DNA of 64,000 bases, taken from Amphirosellinia nigrospora. Its lineage: Eukaryota; Ascomycota; Sordariomycetes; Xylariales; Xylariaceae. The stretch's first letter is position 1. Each line of letters starts with the position of its first letter. Location of the stretch: positions 6,049,569 through 6,113,568 of the forward strand of contig SCHM01000002.1 in NCBI GenBank assembly GCA_004123355.1, given 5' to 3'. Positions 13,261 to 27,800 of this stretch are shown one piece after another. The position numbers and the translations under genes were made by a program. The notes under the pieces are model-generated. The model worked only from the letters and a program-made list of their open reading frames with translations, did not search any database and was not told the origin of the DNA.

Positions 13261-13336
13261 TGTTGTTGTTATGTTGTTGTTGCTATTGCTATTGCTGTTG
13301 CTATTGCTATTGCTATTGCTATTGCTGTTGCTATTG
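13261..13336 (+). repeat. TTGTTGCTATTGC-type microsatellite
   Basis: Alternating TTGTTG, TTGCTA and TTGCTG units over 76 bp. The array is full of TG, normally a RIP target on the opposite strand, yet it is intact inside the AT-rich block. Confidence 0.9.
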
Positions 13337-16300
13337 TGGGAGAAAGCATAAATTCTAACGTCAAGTAAGTAGGTTGAGATATTGCCGTTTAAACGTTATA
13401 AACTAATATTCTAGGTAACAAAGGTTGGAAAGTAAGTAATTAAAGCACTACAACAGTGGATTAAGCTATACGCGCATAAATTAATAATTATAGTTCGTTT
13501 AACTTTTTAGTGTTAATTATATTAGCCTTTTTTTATATTTTTAACGAAATAAAAAAATAAAAACCTAAGATATACTTAAACGTTAAAATAAATATTTATA
13601 TTAACCTTTTTTAATATATAAACTTATTAATTTTAAAAATATATTTTTATTTTATTTATAAAGCTATATAAATTATTAGCTAGCATAAAAAAACGGTTAA
13701 AATATAAAAATAAAATAATTAAAACATTAAATATTTAACTATAGCTTTATATATCTTATAATAATCGCTAAACTAAAACTTTATATAAGTAGTTATATAA
13801 CGTATTTACCTCGGTATAAAGGATTTTTCCTTTTTTTTCCCTATTATTTTCTTTTTTTTTATCCTTTATATTGCTTTATATATTTTCCTTGTCTTTTTTG
13901 TTTTTTATATTACCCCACGTATTTTTTTACTTTTGTTTTTTTTGCTTTATTAGTTTAAGTTAAGTTAATATATATTATTTATTAAATAGTACGTAATTAT
14001 AGTTCTAGTTTTTGTTTAGGTTTTTATTATAATTTTTTTAGTTTTTTTTAGGAAATTTATTTATTTTAAATTAACAAAAAAATTATAATTATTAATTTAA
14101 CTTATTTTAAAGTATTATTATATAAAGATTTTAATAATTTAATAGCTTATAATATATTATACTATTTAATACGCTTAATAATTATATTGTTTATAATATT
14201 AATATAGTTATTAAAAATATTAAAAATATTTTTTAAATATTTAGATATTTATTAAAATATTTATCGAAAGCAATAAAAGCTATTAAATATATATTATTAA
14301 TATAATATTTATACGAAAATTTTAATAGCGTACGTATTTTAAAAAGCTAAAAATATATAGGATAAAACTATACGCTTAATAAAATAGTTTAATGGTAATA
14401 AAATACTATTTAATATTATTATTTTATATTACAAAAAGTTTATATTAAAAAATAATAAAAAAATATTTATAAATACGTATATAAATATTAATATATATAT
14501 AAGTATTTAATATTTAAGGTTTATATTTAAAAAATAAATATATGCTTAAGCAGTAAATAAGTATATTTTTAAATAGTTTTAAATTATTATAAGATTTATA
14601 TCTATTAATTTAATTAGGATAAAAAATAATAATATTTAAAAACTTAGTTAGCTAAGTATAAAATTAAGGTTAATAAAATTAAAAAAATAAAACAAATTAA
14701 CTATTTAGTTGTTTAGCGTATAAAATATATTTAATATTTAAAATGTTTTATAAAACTTTTAAATATAAAACTATAATATATTAAATAAGTTTTTTATACG
14801 TAATATTATAATAATATTATAAAAATAAAACTATATAAGTAAAATATTATTATAAGTTTAATAGCTTATATTTTTTTACTTTAATTAAAATATAAATAAA
14901 TATATTAAAATTTAAATTAATATTATACTTTTTATAAAAATAAGTTATTTTATTTAAACGTTAAATAAATAATTAATAAAAATAAAATACTAAATAATAT
15001 TATTATATTAAAATTATTAAATATAAATACTTTTATAGTTATATTTTTAGCTATACATAAAACTTTTAAATATTTGTAAAAGCAGCATTAAAAAGATCGG
15101 CAAATTAAGTTACTTTTATATACTAAGAGCTACTAGTATTTAATATTTAACCTTAGTTATATAATATTTTAAATATGTTTTAAATAAAGCATAACAAACT
15201 TTTATTAAAGTTAAAATTTTATTAAAACTTTAAGCATTTAAAGTTGCTTATAATAATAAATAGCCGCCTAACAGCTTTAGTTACTTTGCTAGCTATAGTC
15301 CTAGCTTATTTATACTGTTATTAATTTTTTAAAACTACGCTAGTTTAGAAAATTACTAGCTTAAATATTATTAATTTATAAAAATTATATTAATATATAA
15401 TACGCTTTTATTAAAAAAGCACTTAAGCTAGTAAAAAAACATTATATAGCTTTTATATAGCAAAAAAAAAAGCCTCGAAAAATATATCGCTAAACTAATA
15501 ACGTTTTAAAAAATAAAAATAATATATTTTAATATATATATTATTTGGCCTAAAAATTAATAAGTATTAAAACTAAAAACGGTTATTATATTATTAAATT
15601 TTAAATTTTATCCGCTAATAAACTCGGATTATTTAATAAACAAATTATACTTTATATTATATAAAATAAAATTCTTTTTAATTATATAATAATAAATATT
15701 TTTTTAATAATTATATTATTATAATAGCCCAAATAATATATAGTTTAATAAATAATTACGGATAAACATAAAGTTTAATAATTTTATTAAAATTAAACTT
15801 TATTAATATTATAATAGCTTTTATTAATATTATAACTTTTTATACGTAAATTTTAATTATATTATTTTTAAGCCGATTTTATATAATTATAGTTATTAAA
15901 ACTATTAAAAAAAACGTACTTTTTATATAGCTAAAATAAATAGTTCTACTAAAATATAGCTTTTATAGCTTTTTTTATTTAATATAAATAAATAAAATAT
16001 TATAATAGCGGCTTTTTTAATAAATAAATATATTTAATTTAATATAGCACGCTTTTTTTATTATATTTAAAAAATGTTCGATTTAAATATTTATACTATA
16101 ATAATCTTATAAGCTTTTTTAAATATTATTTAGCTAATTATTATAATACTAATATTTTATATTTAAAAATAAGCTTTTTATAAATTTTATTTCCTTTAAT
16201 TTTACTATTTAACTAAAGTTTTATAACTAAAAAATATTATTAGTTTTAATAAGTACTATTTGCTATTTAATTATTGTTTACTAGCTATATTATTATCTTA

Positions 16301-17374
16301 AAAGCTTTAATAACCTTATAAATATATAAGCCTATATTTAAAAAAATATTTAGATTATAATAATAAAAAAAAATAAAAAAAATATAATATATTACTAGGT
16401 TATAAAATTATATTTAAAAATTATACATAATAATTTAACAAACTTAATTTAAACAAAGCTAGCTAATATTTTAAAAAAAGACTTTTTATAAAAAAACGTT
16501 AAAAAATAATATATATAACATTTATAAAATTAATAAAACAATAAAACCTAAAAAATAATATTATAAGCTAATAAAAAAAAAAATATATAAATTAAAACTA
16601 TTTATTAAATAATATTATTAATAAAGCTTTAAAATATAAAGCTTAAATAAATTTTATATTTTTTTTATATAATTAAAATAAAATAATAATAAAAAATTTT
16701 TAATAATATTAAACAAAAATATAAAATAAACTAATCGCTATTTAAAATTTTATTTATTATTATTTATTTTTAAATAAAACCTTTTATTAATAATATATAC
16801 TAGTATAATATAATAAAAACCTTGTTTTATAGCTTATAAAAATTAAATTATTATTTTATTATAAAACAGTTTATTAACTATTATTTACGTTTATAGTTAT
16901 ATTTAATTTAACTATTTTTTATATTTATAGTTATATTTTATTAAATAATTTTTATTATTATTATATTACTTAATATTATAAAATATATTAAAAAAGCTTT
17001 TTAACTTTTATTTAAACTACTAGCTAAAATAATTATTTTTCTCTTTAGAATTAAAAGTTTTATAAAATATAAACTAAATAAGCTTTTATTTTTTTTATAC
17101 TAATTTAAACATAATTATTTTTATAGCATTTATTACTTTTAAATAATACCCTAACGTTTAGCTAAAAATTAAAACAAAGTTAATTAACGTTTTTAGCAGC
17201 TATAATTAAAATCTAAATAAAAAAATTCAGGATTATATTACGCAGTTTAATATATTAAGCAAAATTAAAATAGCTACAAACTTTATATAATATATCTTAA
17301 AATAAATTATATATTAATTATTATTTTAGTTTTAATTAATAAAATAAAATATTTCTTTAAATAAAGCTATATAT

Positions 17375-17690
17375 TATAATTATAATATTATTTATATATA
17401 AAGTTAATACTTTGGTATTAATTATATATAATAGCTAATTATTAACTATAATATTAGCTGTTTATATAATAAAGTTAAGCTAATATATCTGTTTAATTCG
17501 GTTATATAATATATTATAGTAAATTTTTTTTATAAAAATTTTTCGTATAAAAGCTTAGCTTTTATATAAATAATTAAAAAAAATAAATTAATATATACTA
17601 GTATTTATTTTATTTATTATTATATATAATATTATATTTTTTAGTTATTTAATATTATTAATATTTTTAGCTAAAAAATATAAATTAGCA
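17375..17690 (+). repeat. ~310 bp direct repeat, copy 1
   Basis: Matches 33,755-34,060 in the same orientation, with shared words such as AATATTATTTATATATAAAG, TTCGGTTATA and TATTTATTTTATTTATTATT. This copy is more AT-rich. It may be an LTR or fragment of an outer element; its coding part is not recognisable. Confidence 0.65.
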
Positions 17691-20600
17691 AAATAAAAAT
17701 AAAATTTAAACCTAGTTATATAAGCTACGTTTTTTATTATACTTTAGTTTTTTTAATACTATATTAATAAAAAAAAAATTAATTATTTTAATATATTTTA
17801 ATATTATATTTTTATATAAAATTTAATTAATAGTATATATTATTATTATTTTTAATTATTATTATAAAACTATATAAAAATTCGTAATATAATTTAATAA
17901 TTTTTTATTTATAATATTTTTAAATATAATAAATAATAATAACTAATTATATAATAGCTAATATAAATAAATATATAAAAATATTATATTTTAAAAAAAT
18001 AATTAAAATAATTTTTTATTTTTTTTAGCTAATATTTATATAATAATATAGCCAAAAAAATCGCTTAAAAAACTAGTATACTTTTAAGTTTTATATAAAA
18101 AACTATTAATTTTTATACGTATAAAAATACTTTATAAAACTTTAAATAATTACTATAAAATAAATTAACGTATAAATAATATATTTATATATAAAATATA
18201 ATTATATTTTATATAATTTAAAAAACTTTTAAAAAATACTAATAAAAAACCTTAAAATAATAAAACTTAAAATATTTAATAAAATTAATATTTAAATTAT
18301 TAAAAAAATTTATAACGTTTTTTATATAAAAAACGTTTTAAATTAAAAACTTATAAAATAGTTAAAAAAAAACTATATTATATAATTTATAAAAATAATA
18401 TATATTTAATATATAAATTTTAAATTTTTATATAACCGTTTTAAATATATTTACGTTTTTTATATTAAATTAATAATTTTAAAGTTAGTAAAGTTTTTTT
18501 ATATAATAAAATAATTTTATAATTTTTTTTTTAAATAAAAAATAAATAAAAAAAAATAAAAAACAAATAAAAAAATAGCCATAAAATAACTTATATATAT
18601 AACTAAAAGCTAGCTTTTTAATTTTAAATAATAAAATATTATATAAAAATAAATATTAAAAATAAAGTTTTAAAACTTTTTAACTATTAAACGTTATTTA
18701 TTATTTATTTTAGTTAATAATTTATTTTTTATATAAATAAAAAATATATTATATTTTTAATATATAATAAAATATTTAGTTTTTTAAAATTTTTTTTAAA
18801 CTTTAAAATAATTTATTTATTATATAATATTAAATATAAAAATATTTTTATTTAAAATTTAGATTTTTTTTATATATAATATTTAAAATAAAGTTATTTT
18901 ATCCGTAAAATATTAAATTTTTTAAAAATTTAGCAAAAAAAAAAATTATTTTAAAAACTATATATATTTATTTTATAATAAAATATAATAGTTTATTAAT
19001 TATTATTATAAGCTTAAAATTATAAAAAATTAATTTTATATTATATTTTTTATAATATTAATTAATTATATAAAAAATTATATATATATTATATTAGCTT
19101 TAATTATATATAAAAAAAATATATAATATTATAAATTTATATTTTAATATAATTATAAACTATAATTAATATTAAACTAATTAAATTAATATTATTTTTT
19201 ATATAAATATATAAATAAAAAAAAACTTATTTTTATACGAAATATTAAAAATTATAATTAATAAATTATTTAAAGCTTAAAAAATTTAAAGCAAAATATT
19301 TAAAAAAATTTATTTAAATATAACTATTATATATATATAAAAAATATTTTAAAGTTTAAAATAATATTTATTTTTTAAAATTTATATATAAAAGATTTTT
19401 TTTAAATTTTTATTTTATTTTTAAGTTAAAAAAAACTTAATAATTTAATATTTTATATAAAAAAAAAAATTTTTATTATATAAATTAATAATATAATTAA
19501 ATTAACCGTTATTTTATATAATATAAATATTATATAATATTTTAAAATTTTTAAAAATAATATATTAACTAAAATTATATAAATAACTATTTTTTAAAAA
19601 TTTATATATAAATAAAAAATATTTTATTTATTAAAAAAAAAATACTAATTAACTAATTATATTTTTTAAAAAAAAATTTTATATAAAAAATTAATATTTT
19701 AATATATATAAATAATATTCGAAAATAAACTAACCCCCGAAAAATTTTTAATTTATTTAATTAAATATAAAAATTATTTAAATATATATAATAAAAAAAA
19801 AAAAAAATTCAATATATAAAATAAAAACGTTATATATATATTATAAATAATATATTTATATATTATATAATAAAAAAAAATATTTAATTAATAATTATAA
19901 ATTAATTATTTAATTTATTTATATTTAATAATTAATATTAAACGAAATATTAAAATATTATTTAAAATATAAAAGCTTCGAAATTTTTTACTATAAAAAA
20001 TTATAAATAAAAATTTATATATAAAAAAACTTAAAAGCTAAAATTATTTAAACTTTTAAAATAATTAAAATAAACTTTAATAAAAACTATATAATAACTT
20101 TAATTAATATAATAAAAATTAATAATTAAATTAACTATATAATATTTTATATTTTAAATATTTTTATTTTATTTTTATTTTTTTTAAAATATAAACCGCT
20201 TAAAATATATTTTAATAATATAAAAAATATTATCGTATAAAAAAAAAAAACAATATTTTTATTATATATAAATAAAACTATTTATTTTTTAATATTAGTT
20301 TATATAAAATAGCTAGCTATTTTATAAAAATTAAACTATATTTTTTATATAAATAATTTAAATATTTTATATAAAAAATTATATAAAATGCTATTATATA
20401 AAATATAAAATTAAACAATTTATTTTAAAAAAATCTAGAAATTTTATTATTATTATTAATATATAATAAAACTTTATAATAATTTAAATTTATAATTAAA
20501 AATAATTATAAATTTAATTATAAAATAATTATAAACGTTATATAAATAAATAATTAAAATATATTATATATTATTAATATTATTATATTATTTTAAGCGG

Positions 20601-22014
20601 CGATTTTTTTAAAATTAATATTTATATAAAATATATAAAAAATATTATATAAATATTAAATTAATATTTATTAAAAACTTTTTAATAATATTATATATAA
20701 TTTTAAAATAAGTTTTTTATTAAATAAATTTAAAAAATATATAAAAATAATTAATATATAATATTATAAAATGTTTATTAAAATATATAAGCAATAAATA
20801 AAATAAAATAAATATATAAGCTATTTAAATATATATACAATATTTTTTAAAAAAAAATTAATATATATATAAATAATAAATTAATTTTATAAATAATAAT
20901 AAAAATATTAAATAATATTATTAAATATAATAGTTTTATACTAACTTTTTTTATTTTTAAAATTTATTTTTATATTAATAAAAAGTTTTTTTTATTTTTT
21001 TTATTATATAAAAATAATATTATTTAAAAATAATAAAAATATTATATAAAACTATATAAAATTAAAATTAGTTATATAATTAACGAACAAAATAAACTAT
21101 TTTATATAATATATTTATATTTTTTTTTCGAAATAAAGTTTTAGTATAAAAAAAAAAATAAAATAAAAAAAACCGTATAAAATCGAAACAATTAAAAAAT
21201 TAAATATAATTATAGCTTTAATTAATAAATTAATATATTTTTATATATAAATTAAATTATATTATTATATAAAAAATATTTAAATAAATAATTTAAACTA
21301 AAATAATATATAATTTATATAATTAATAATTATTAAAAAAAAACATAATTAATTAAAAAAAAAAACTTAGCTTTATTATTATATAACGTTTAAATATATT
21401 ATTATATAATATTTAAATATTATAGATTTTTTTAATAAAAAAAAAAATAAGTTTTTAAATTAACAATTAAACTATATATAGATAAAATTATTATAATTTT
21501 TAATAAACTATTTAAAAATCGGATATAATAAAAATTAATAAATTTATTATATAAAACGTTTTTAAATTTATTATATAACTTAAATATTTACGAAAAAAAT
21601 ATATTTTTAAATTTTATTTTATATAAAAAGTTAAAAAAAAACTATAAAGCTATATAAAAAATTTAAATTTATTATATAAAAATATAATAATATAAAAAAA
21701 TATTATTTTAATTTAATTATTAATAATTTAATAAATAAACTAATAGTTAATTTTAATATTTAGTTTTATTTTTATATAAAATTTTAAAGTTTTATATAAG
21801 CTTAAAATATTATTTAAGTTTATATTTAATTAAAAATAAATTATTATATAATATTTATATTTATTTATTTTTAAAGCTAAAAAAAAATATTTTTTAAAAA
21901 TTTTATATATTATATAATTTTTATATAGTTTAGTTAAATTTAAACTATATTAGTTTAAAATATATTATTAATATTATTAAAAAAAACTTAAAATATAAAT
22001 ATTTACGTATATAT

Positions 22015-22019
22015 TTATA
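22015..22019. repeat. Target site duplication TTATA, left
   Basis: The five bases directly before the left LTR equal the five bases directly after the right LTR (23,162-23,166). Confidence 0.8.
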
Positions 22020-22234
22020 TGACACGGGATTCTAGTAGTGCTGGAATCTATGTCATATTGTGTGGTGATCTGTAAGTGGTGGTTGTGGCCGTAGGCCACT
22101 GCCACGGATCTATATACACAGGTGGGACCCACGGAGTGCGTCACGTGGGGTCACGTGGGCCCCTGGCCACGAGCCACAGCCCGGGGTCCCACTAGCCACT
22201 GCGTGGCTAGTGCCCCCCGTACGTGACTGTGTCA
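22020..22234. repeat. Left LTR of the small element
   Basis: 215 bp. It contains three perfect hairpins: GTGGCC-GTA-GGCCAC (22,085-22,099), GTGGG-A-CCCAC (22,122-22,132) and a 10-bp stem CACTAGCCAC-TGC-GTGGCTAGTG (22,190-22,212). It also has two CACGTG palindromes. Differs from the right LTR at only a handful of places, several of them C/G run lengths. Confidence 0.82.
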
Positions 22235-22359
22235 AGTGCCGCACACAGCAAAATCTATTGACCTTAATAGCCTAGCCCTAGCCCATAAGCCACAGCCCTA
22301 GCCACAGCTCTAGCCACGTAGGTCCCCAGATCCACCATATTCGCTATTGCCTCTGCAGG

Positions 22360-22475
22360 GGTCTGTAGGTCCGTAGGGGTCTGCAGGGGTCTGCAGATCT
22401 GTAGGTCCGCGTAGGTCCGCGTAGATCTGTGGGGTCTGTAGGTCTGCGTAGGGGTACGTAGGTCTGTAAGGGTCG
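22360..22475 (+). repeat. G/T-rich ~12 bp minisatellite inside the small element
   Basis: Degenerate repeats built from GGTCTGTAG, GGTCCGCGTAG and GGTCTGCAG. Open frames read across it on either strand are only repeat translations. Confidence 0.75.
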
Positions 22476-22942
22476 AGGTATAAAGGGTGACGAACTGCCA
22501 ACGAAAGCGTCGTCAAGGTATTGTACTGTTCGAAATCCCGATCGGCTCACTCGAACAATCTTCCTACACAGCTGCCGTATAACGTACTCCAGGCGTTTCG
22601 GCTATACAAACAGCGCGTTTGTCGGTTAGGTAGGGGATTCGAAAAGTGTTTAGTTGGTCGGTCGACGAAAGGGCGTCGACGGTAGCGTAGTAGTAATACG
22701 TAATCGGGTACCTAAATTTGCCAACTACGTACGAATGCAAATTATATCCCGCGTTTGGGTACTTGAATTCGCCGCGCGTAGGATTTACAAACAGCCGTTT
22801 GTACTGCCGGAAAGCAACAAAGTCATTCTCGACCACAAAAATCAGCGTAAGAATAACTTAAAAAAGACAAGCCGCAGGGCTCGAAGGGGGTAGGTGACTC
22901 AGAGTGGCCTGGTCCTAGCCATCTACCAGTGGAGGCACCACT

Positions 22943-23161
22943 TGACACGAGATTCTAGAGGGTATGCTGGAATCTATATCATATTGTGTGGTGATCTGTA
23001 AGTGGTGGTTGTGGCCGTAGGCCACTGCCACGGATCTATATACACAGGTGGGACCCACGGAGTGCGTCACGTGGGGTCACGTGGGCCCCTGGCCACGAGC
23101 CACAGCCCCGGGGTCCCCACTAGCCACTGCGTGGCTAGTGCCCCCGTACGTGACTGTGTCA
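22943..23161. repeat. Right LTR of the small element
   Basis: 219 bp, starting TGACACGAG and ending GACTGTGTCA. The same hairpins are kept, with the 10-bp stem at 23,118-23,140. Confidence 0.82.
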
Positions 23162-23166
23162 TTATA
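23162..23166. repeat. Target site duplication TTATA, right
   Basis: Equal to 22,015-22,019. In such AT-rich DNA a 5-base match alone is weak, but it falls exactly at both predicted ends. Confidence 0.8.
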
Positions 23167-24004
23167 TTTATTAATTATATATAATAATTTAAATATTTTT
23201 AAAATAATTAAAATATAAATAAATAATATATTAAGCTTTATTACGTTAAATTTTTTATCGCGCAAAAAAAAAAACTTAAATAAATAAATTTTACGTAAAA
23301 TTTAAAAAATTTTATTTTTTAAATATTTATTTAAATTTAATAATAAAAATTTTTTCGTATAAATAAAATATTATAATAATTTAAAAAATTAAACTAAAAA
23401 TTTAGCTAAAATTAATTTTTTATAAAAAAATTCGCTTAAACTTATATTTTTAATAAATTAAAAAATATATATTAAAATATATATTAATTTAAAGCTATAT
23501 ATAATTTTACTATTATAGCTTAAATTATTAAGCTATAATTATATAATATTAAAATATTAAACAAATAAATTAAATAATAAAAAAATAACCTATCGAAAAA
23601 ACTTATATTTATTTTTTTCGATTTTTATTGTATAAAATTTTTTATTTTTATAATAAATTATTCGCAAATAATTAAATATAATTTTATAGCTTAGATTTAT
23701 TATTATATTTATAATTAAAGTTTATATAAAAAATATAATAACTTAAACTTTAAAATTAAAAATAATATTATATATTAAAATTTAAATAAATATAAAAAAA
23801 TTACATAAAATATTTTAACTAACGAATTATATAATATAATTAATAGTTTTAATAATATTATTATTTTTTATATAATATTTTAAAAATTATAAAAATATTT
23901 AATTTGTTTTTAATATTTATTATTTTATATTTAAATTTTAAATTATTATATAATTATTTAGTTAAACTAAAAATAATTTAAAAAAAAAAATTAATAATAA
24001 ATAT

Positions 24005-24613
24005 TATACTAAAAGCCTTTTAATTTAAAGGCAAAAATACTTAAGTTTTTAAAACTACGTATTTAAGTTAATAAGTAAGTTATAATTGCTAATTATATTA
24101 GTTTTTTTTTTTTTTAATAAATTATATATAATAAAATTTATTATTTTATTTTAATTTATTAACTATAATATTTTATTTTTTTATATAATTATATAATTAT
24201 ATTATAAAAATATTTAGCTGTTTAATTAATAGTAATAATAATTTATTTATAAATATAAACGTTAATATATAGTATTTTTTATATATTTATTTTATTAATA
24301 GTAATAATATACGTTAAAATTATATTATTATTTTATAATTAAATTATAATTTCGAGCTATAAAATAAAATTAAAAAGTTAAATATTATAATAAATAATTA
24401 ATTTTTATTTTAAATAAAAAAAACTTATTATAATATTAAGATTTTTAAAACGATTTTTAACCTAAATAAATTAAAAAAGTTTTCTAATAAATATAAATTA
24501 TTATTTTAAATTTAAATATAATTATAAATTATTTTTAATTTTAAATATAATTACGAACTTTATATTTTAAATAATAATATTATTATAATATATTAATTTT
24601 TATATAATATTAA
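24005..24613 (-). repeat. 1.58 kb repeat unit, copy B, first piece
   Basis: Reverse complement of about 9,560-10,175. It stops exactly where the LTR element 24,614-31,286 begins and resumes at 31,287. Confidence 0.8.
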
Positions 24614-24893
24614 AATTATGCTTCACACCTTAAAAAAACAAAGCTCCAGCATTATAGTATTATTGTATATAAAATCTATAAATAAAATAAAAAAAAAAAA
24701 AGGTCTAAATTTACAGTATAAACAGCTGCTTAAATACTTGCGTAAAGCAGCTACATTTACTACTAGTGCTTGTTTTTATTTACTATAAATAGTAGTTATA
24801 TATTTATTATAAATAGCAGTTATTATAAATAAAAATTATAGGTGTTATAGCTAATAATAAAGCATAGCTACTAAAGCTTGCAAATTTATAACT
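24614..24893 (+). repeat. Left LTR of the 6.7 kb element
   Basis: About 280 bp. Shares AAAATCTATAAATAAA, CAGCTGCTTAAATACTTG, GCAGCTACATTTACTACTAG and the end ATAACT with the right copy. It is less AT-rich than its surroundings. Confidence 0.75.
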
Positions 24894-27800
24894 ATTTTTT
24901 TTCGAAAAAAAAAAATAATTAACTAAGGTCGAAGTTGTAATTACTTTTTAGCAAAAAGAAAAATCGCTTTAAGTTTTTACTAATATAATTTTTTATAAAG
25001 CTTTTATACTATTAAATTATTATATTAGCTTTTTTATACGTTACTTAAAGTTTTTTTTATTTAATTAATATTTAAGCTTATATAATACTTATATATTTTT
25101 TTTATTTTATATTTTTTTTATTATTATTTTTTTTTATATTATAGCTTTATTATTATCTAAATATAATTTATTAAATTTGTTTTTTATGCTTTAGCTATAT
25201 TTATAATTTTACTAAAAATCCGGCTAAATTAAAGTTTATATTATAAAAATTTTTAATATTTTATACTATTTTTAAAGTTTTTTATTAAATATTATATATT
25301 ATTAAAATTTAACTTTTTTAATTTATTTAGTACTATAACTTTTAATAATAAAATTAAAATATTTATATTTTTTCGATAATAAATTTTTTTTATTTTTAAA
25401 TTTTATTATTTTTTTTTTAAATTTTTCGTTTTTAACCTAATAATAAATTATTTAAATATTTTTATAATCGATTTACGTAATAGTTAATACTAAATTATAA
25501 AAAAATTTAGCATAAAAATATTTTTATTTTTTTCGCGTATTTTAAACTTTTATATATTATAAAAAAATCTAGCTTATCCGATAAATAATCTATTTTTTAA
25601 AACTATTTTTTTTAAAATTAATATATAATTTTTACGTTAAAATTAAGTTTATATTAATTTTTATTAGTTTAATTAATTATATATTTTTAAATATACTATA
25701 AGTTTTTTTAGCTAATTCGATAAACTATGCTATTTTTTTATTTTTTTATATATTTATTTAAATTATTTTTTTTTTTTTAAAAAGTTTTTATAGCTTTTTC
25801 TTATAGTTTAATTTTTTTAGTTAAAATTAAATAGTATTAAAAAACCTATTTTAACTTTATAAAATAATAATTTTATTAAAATATAAAAAATTAATATTTA
25901 AATATAATTTATTATAAATATATGTTTAAACTAATTATTTTAATAATAATTTATATATAGTTATAATTTTTAATTAATATATTTATTTATAATTTTTATT
26001 TGTTTTATAGTTTTATAATATTTTATAATAGCTATATATATTTATACTTATTAGCTTATATAGTTTATTTATAAAAACAAAAATAAACTAAAATTTATAG
26101 TTTAATATTATAGTTATAAATATTCTAAAAACTCGGAAAAATCTTTTATAATATATTTTAATAATATTTTTTATAATTATTTCTATAATATAAAATATAA
26201 TTTATATTTATTTATTTAAATAGTTTATTATAATTAATACGTTATTATATTTATATTTATTTTTAAATATTTATTTAAAATTAAATAATAAAATAATATT
26301 ATATATGCTTAAATATTTAAAAAAAATATAAATTTATTAAAAGTTTTATTTTTAAATACTTTAATAAGTTTATATTTTATATAGTTTATTATATAATAAT
26401 TATAATTTTATTTAATTTAAGCTATTAATAACGTTTAATAACTAGTTTATATGTTTTATTTTTTTAAAATATATAATAAATATTTTATAATATATTTTTT
26501 AATAAAATATATTTTTAAATATAAAAATTAAAAACAACTAAACGTCCGTAAAATATAATTAATTTATTTTTTTAGCTTTTATAAGTTTTTTAGCTTATTA
26601 TTTTTTATTTATTAATAATAAATTTATATTTACGTTTTTTATAGTTTTTTTTAAAAATTTATTCGATTATTATAATTTTATAAAAATATTTAGTTTGTTA
26701 TATATTTTAATAAAATTTATTTAATATAACTTTATTTATATAAAAATTAATTATATTATATTATTACCGGCTAAAATATCGTAAAAATAACGTTATGTTT
26801 TTTTTTAGCTTTTTATATTGTTAAATTTTTTATTTTATAATAAAACGTTAGCTAATATATTATTTTTTTTAAAATAATATAATATTAAAAAATTATTTTA
26901 AAAAAAAATTAACTTATTTAATTTATTTTAAATTAAAATATTATTTTTTGCTAAAAAACTTTAATATTTAATTATTAATAAATATTAAAAAAGTTTATTA
27001 TAGCTATTAATTAGCTCGGGTTTTTATTTTTAAAATATAATATAATTATTAATAATTTTTATTATAAATATTATAATTAATTTAATATTATAAAATTTTT
27101 AAAAATATATTATAAAATATTAAGTTTTATTATATAGTTATAATAATACGTTAAAACTAACGCTATTAAAAAAATCAATTTTAATTTTCGTTAATAAATT
27201 ATAATTAAAATATTTTAATAAAAAAACATACTAAAGCTTTTTTAAATTAATAAAATAACTTTTTATTTTTTAGTTTATATAAAAAATACGCTTTTTTATA
27301 TTAATTAGTTTAAAAATATAATAATATAACTTTAAATATTAATAAAATTATAATAAAAATTATAAAATTTTAAAAAAATTATACGTTTTTAATTAATATA
27401 AAAGTTTTTTATTTTAATATAGCGTTAATTTTAGCAAAATTTATTTAAATTTTTTAATATTAATAATATAGCTTAAAAATTTAGTTTTAATAATATAAAA
27501 TTTAAACTTTTTTAAATTAATTTATAATTTAGCTTAAATTAATTATTTTAATATATAATATATATAAATAATATATTTTTTATTATTTTTAAATAAATAA
27601 TAATATTATTAATATATACGCTATAAAAATTATCTAAAAAATTAAATAATATATTATTAATATATTATTAAAATATTAAAAATTTATTAATAAAACTAAA
27701 TAATAATATTAATAATTAATATATATTATATTTTATATAAAAATTATATAATTTTTATTTTTAAATAGTATATAAATAATTAAATATTTATTATATATTA

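Larger units (their letters stand above)
22020..23161. mobile_element. Small non-autonomous LTR (TRIM-like) element, nearly unmutated
   Basis: A GC-rich 1,142 bp island with direct repeats at both ends (22,020-22,234 and 22,943-23,161). Each begins TGACAC and ends GTGTCA, a perfect 6-bp terminal inverted repeat of the TG...CA kind, and the whole is flanked by the 5-bp duplication TTATA. The 708 bp interior has no recognisable gag or pol, so the element would depend on enzymes from another element. The interior holds a CCCTAG-like degenerate stretch (22,268-22,318), a ~12 bp G/T-rich minisatellite (22,360-22,475) and a GTCGACG/CGTCGAC inverted repeat (about 22,661-22,681). I could not recognise a primer-binding site or polypurine tract. 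It looks whole for its type and recent: its LTRs are very similar and it shows little RIP although its surroundings are saturated. Confidence 0.82.

Noticed and set aside
22268-22318. Interstitial telomere tract (CCCTAG words)
   Set aside because: Units are CCCTAGC or CTAGCC, not CCCTAA, and they are irregular.
22310-22550. Minus-strand open frames with repeated YRPTYPYADLQTP-like peptides
   Set aside because: They are translations of the G/T-rich minisatellite inside the small LTR element, and two frames give equally 'good' repeats.
22564-22893. Overlapping 90- and 79-codon frames in the element interior as possible gag or accessory gene
   Set aside because: No retroviral or known domain words, both strands equally open, and the interior is only 708 bp.
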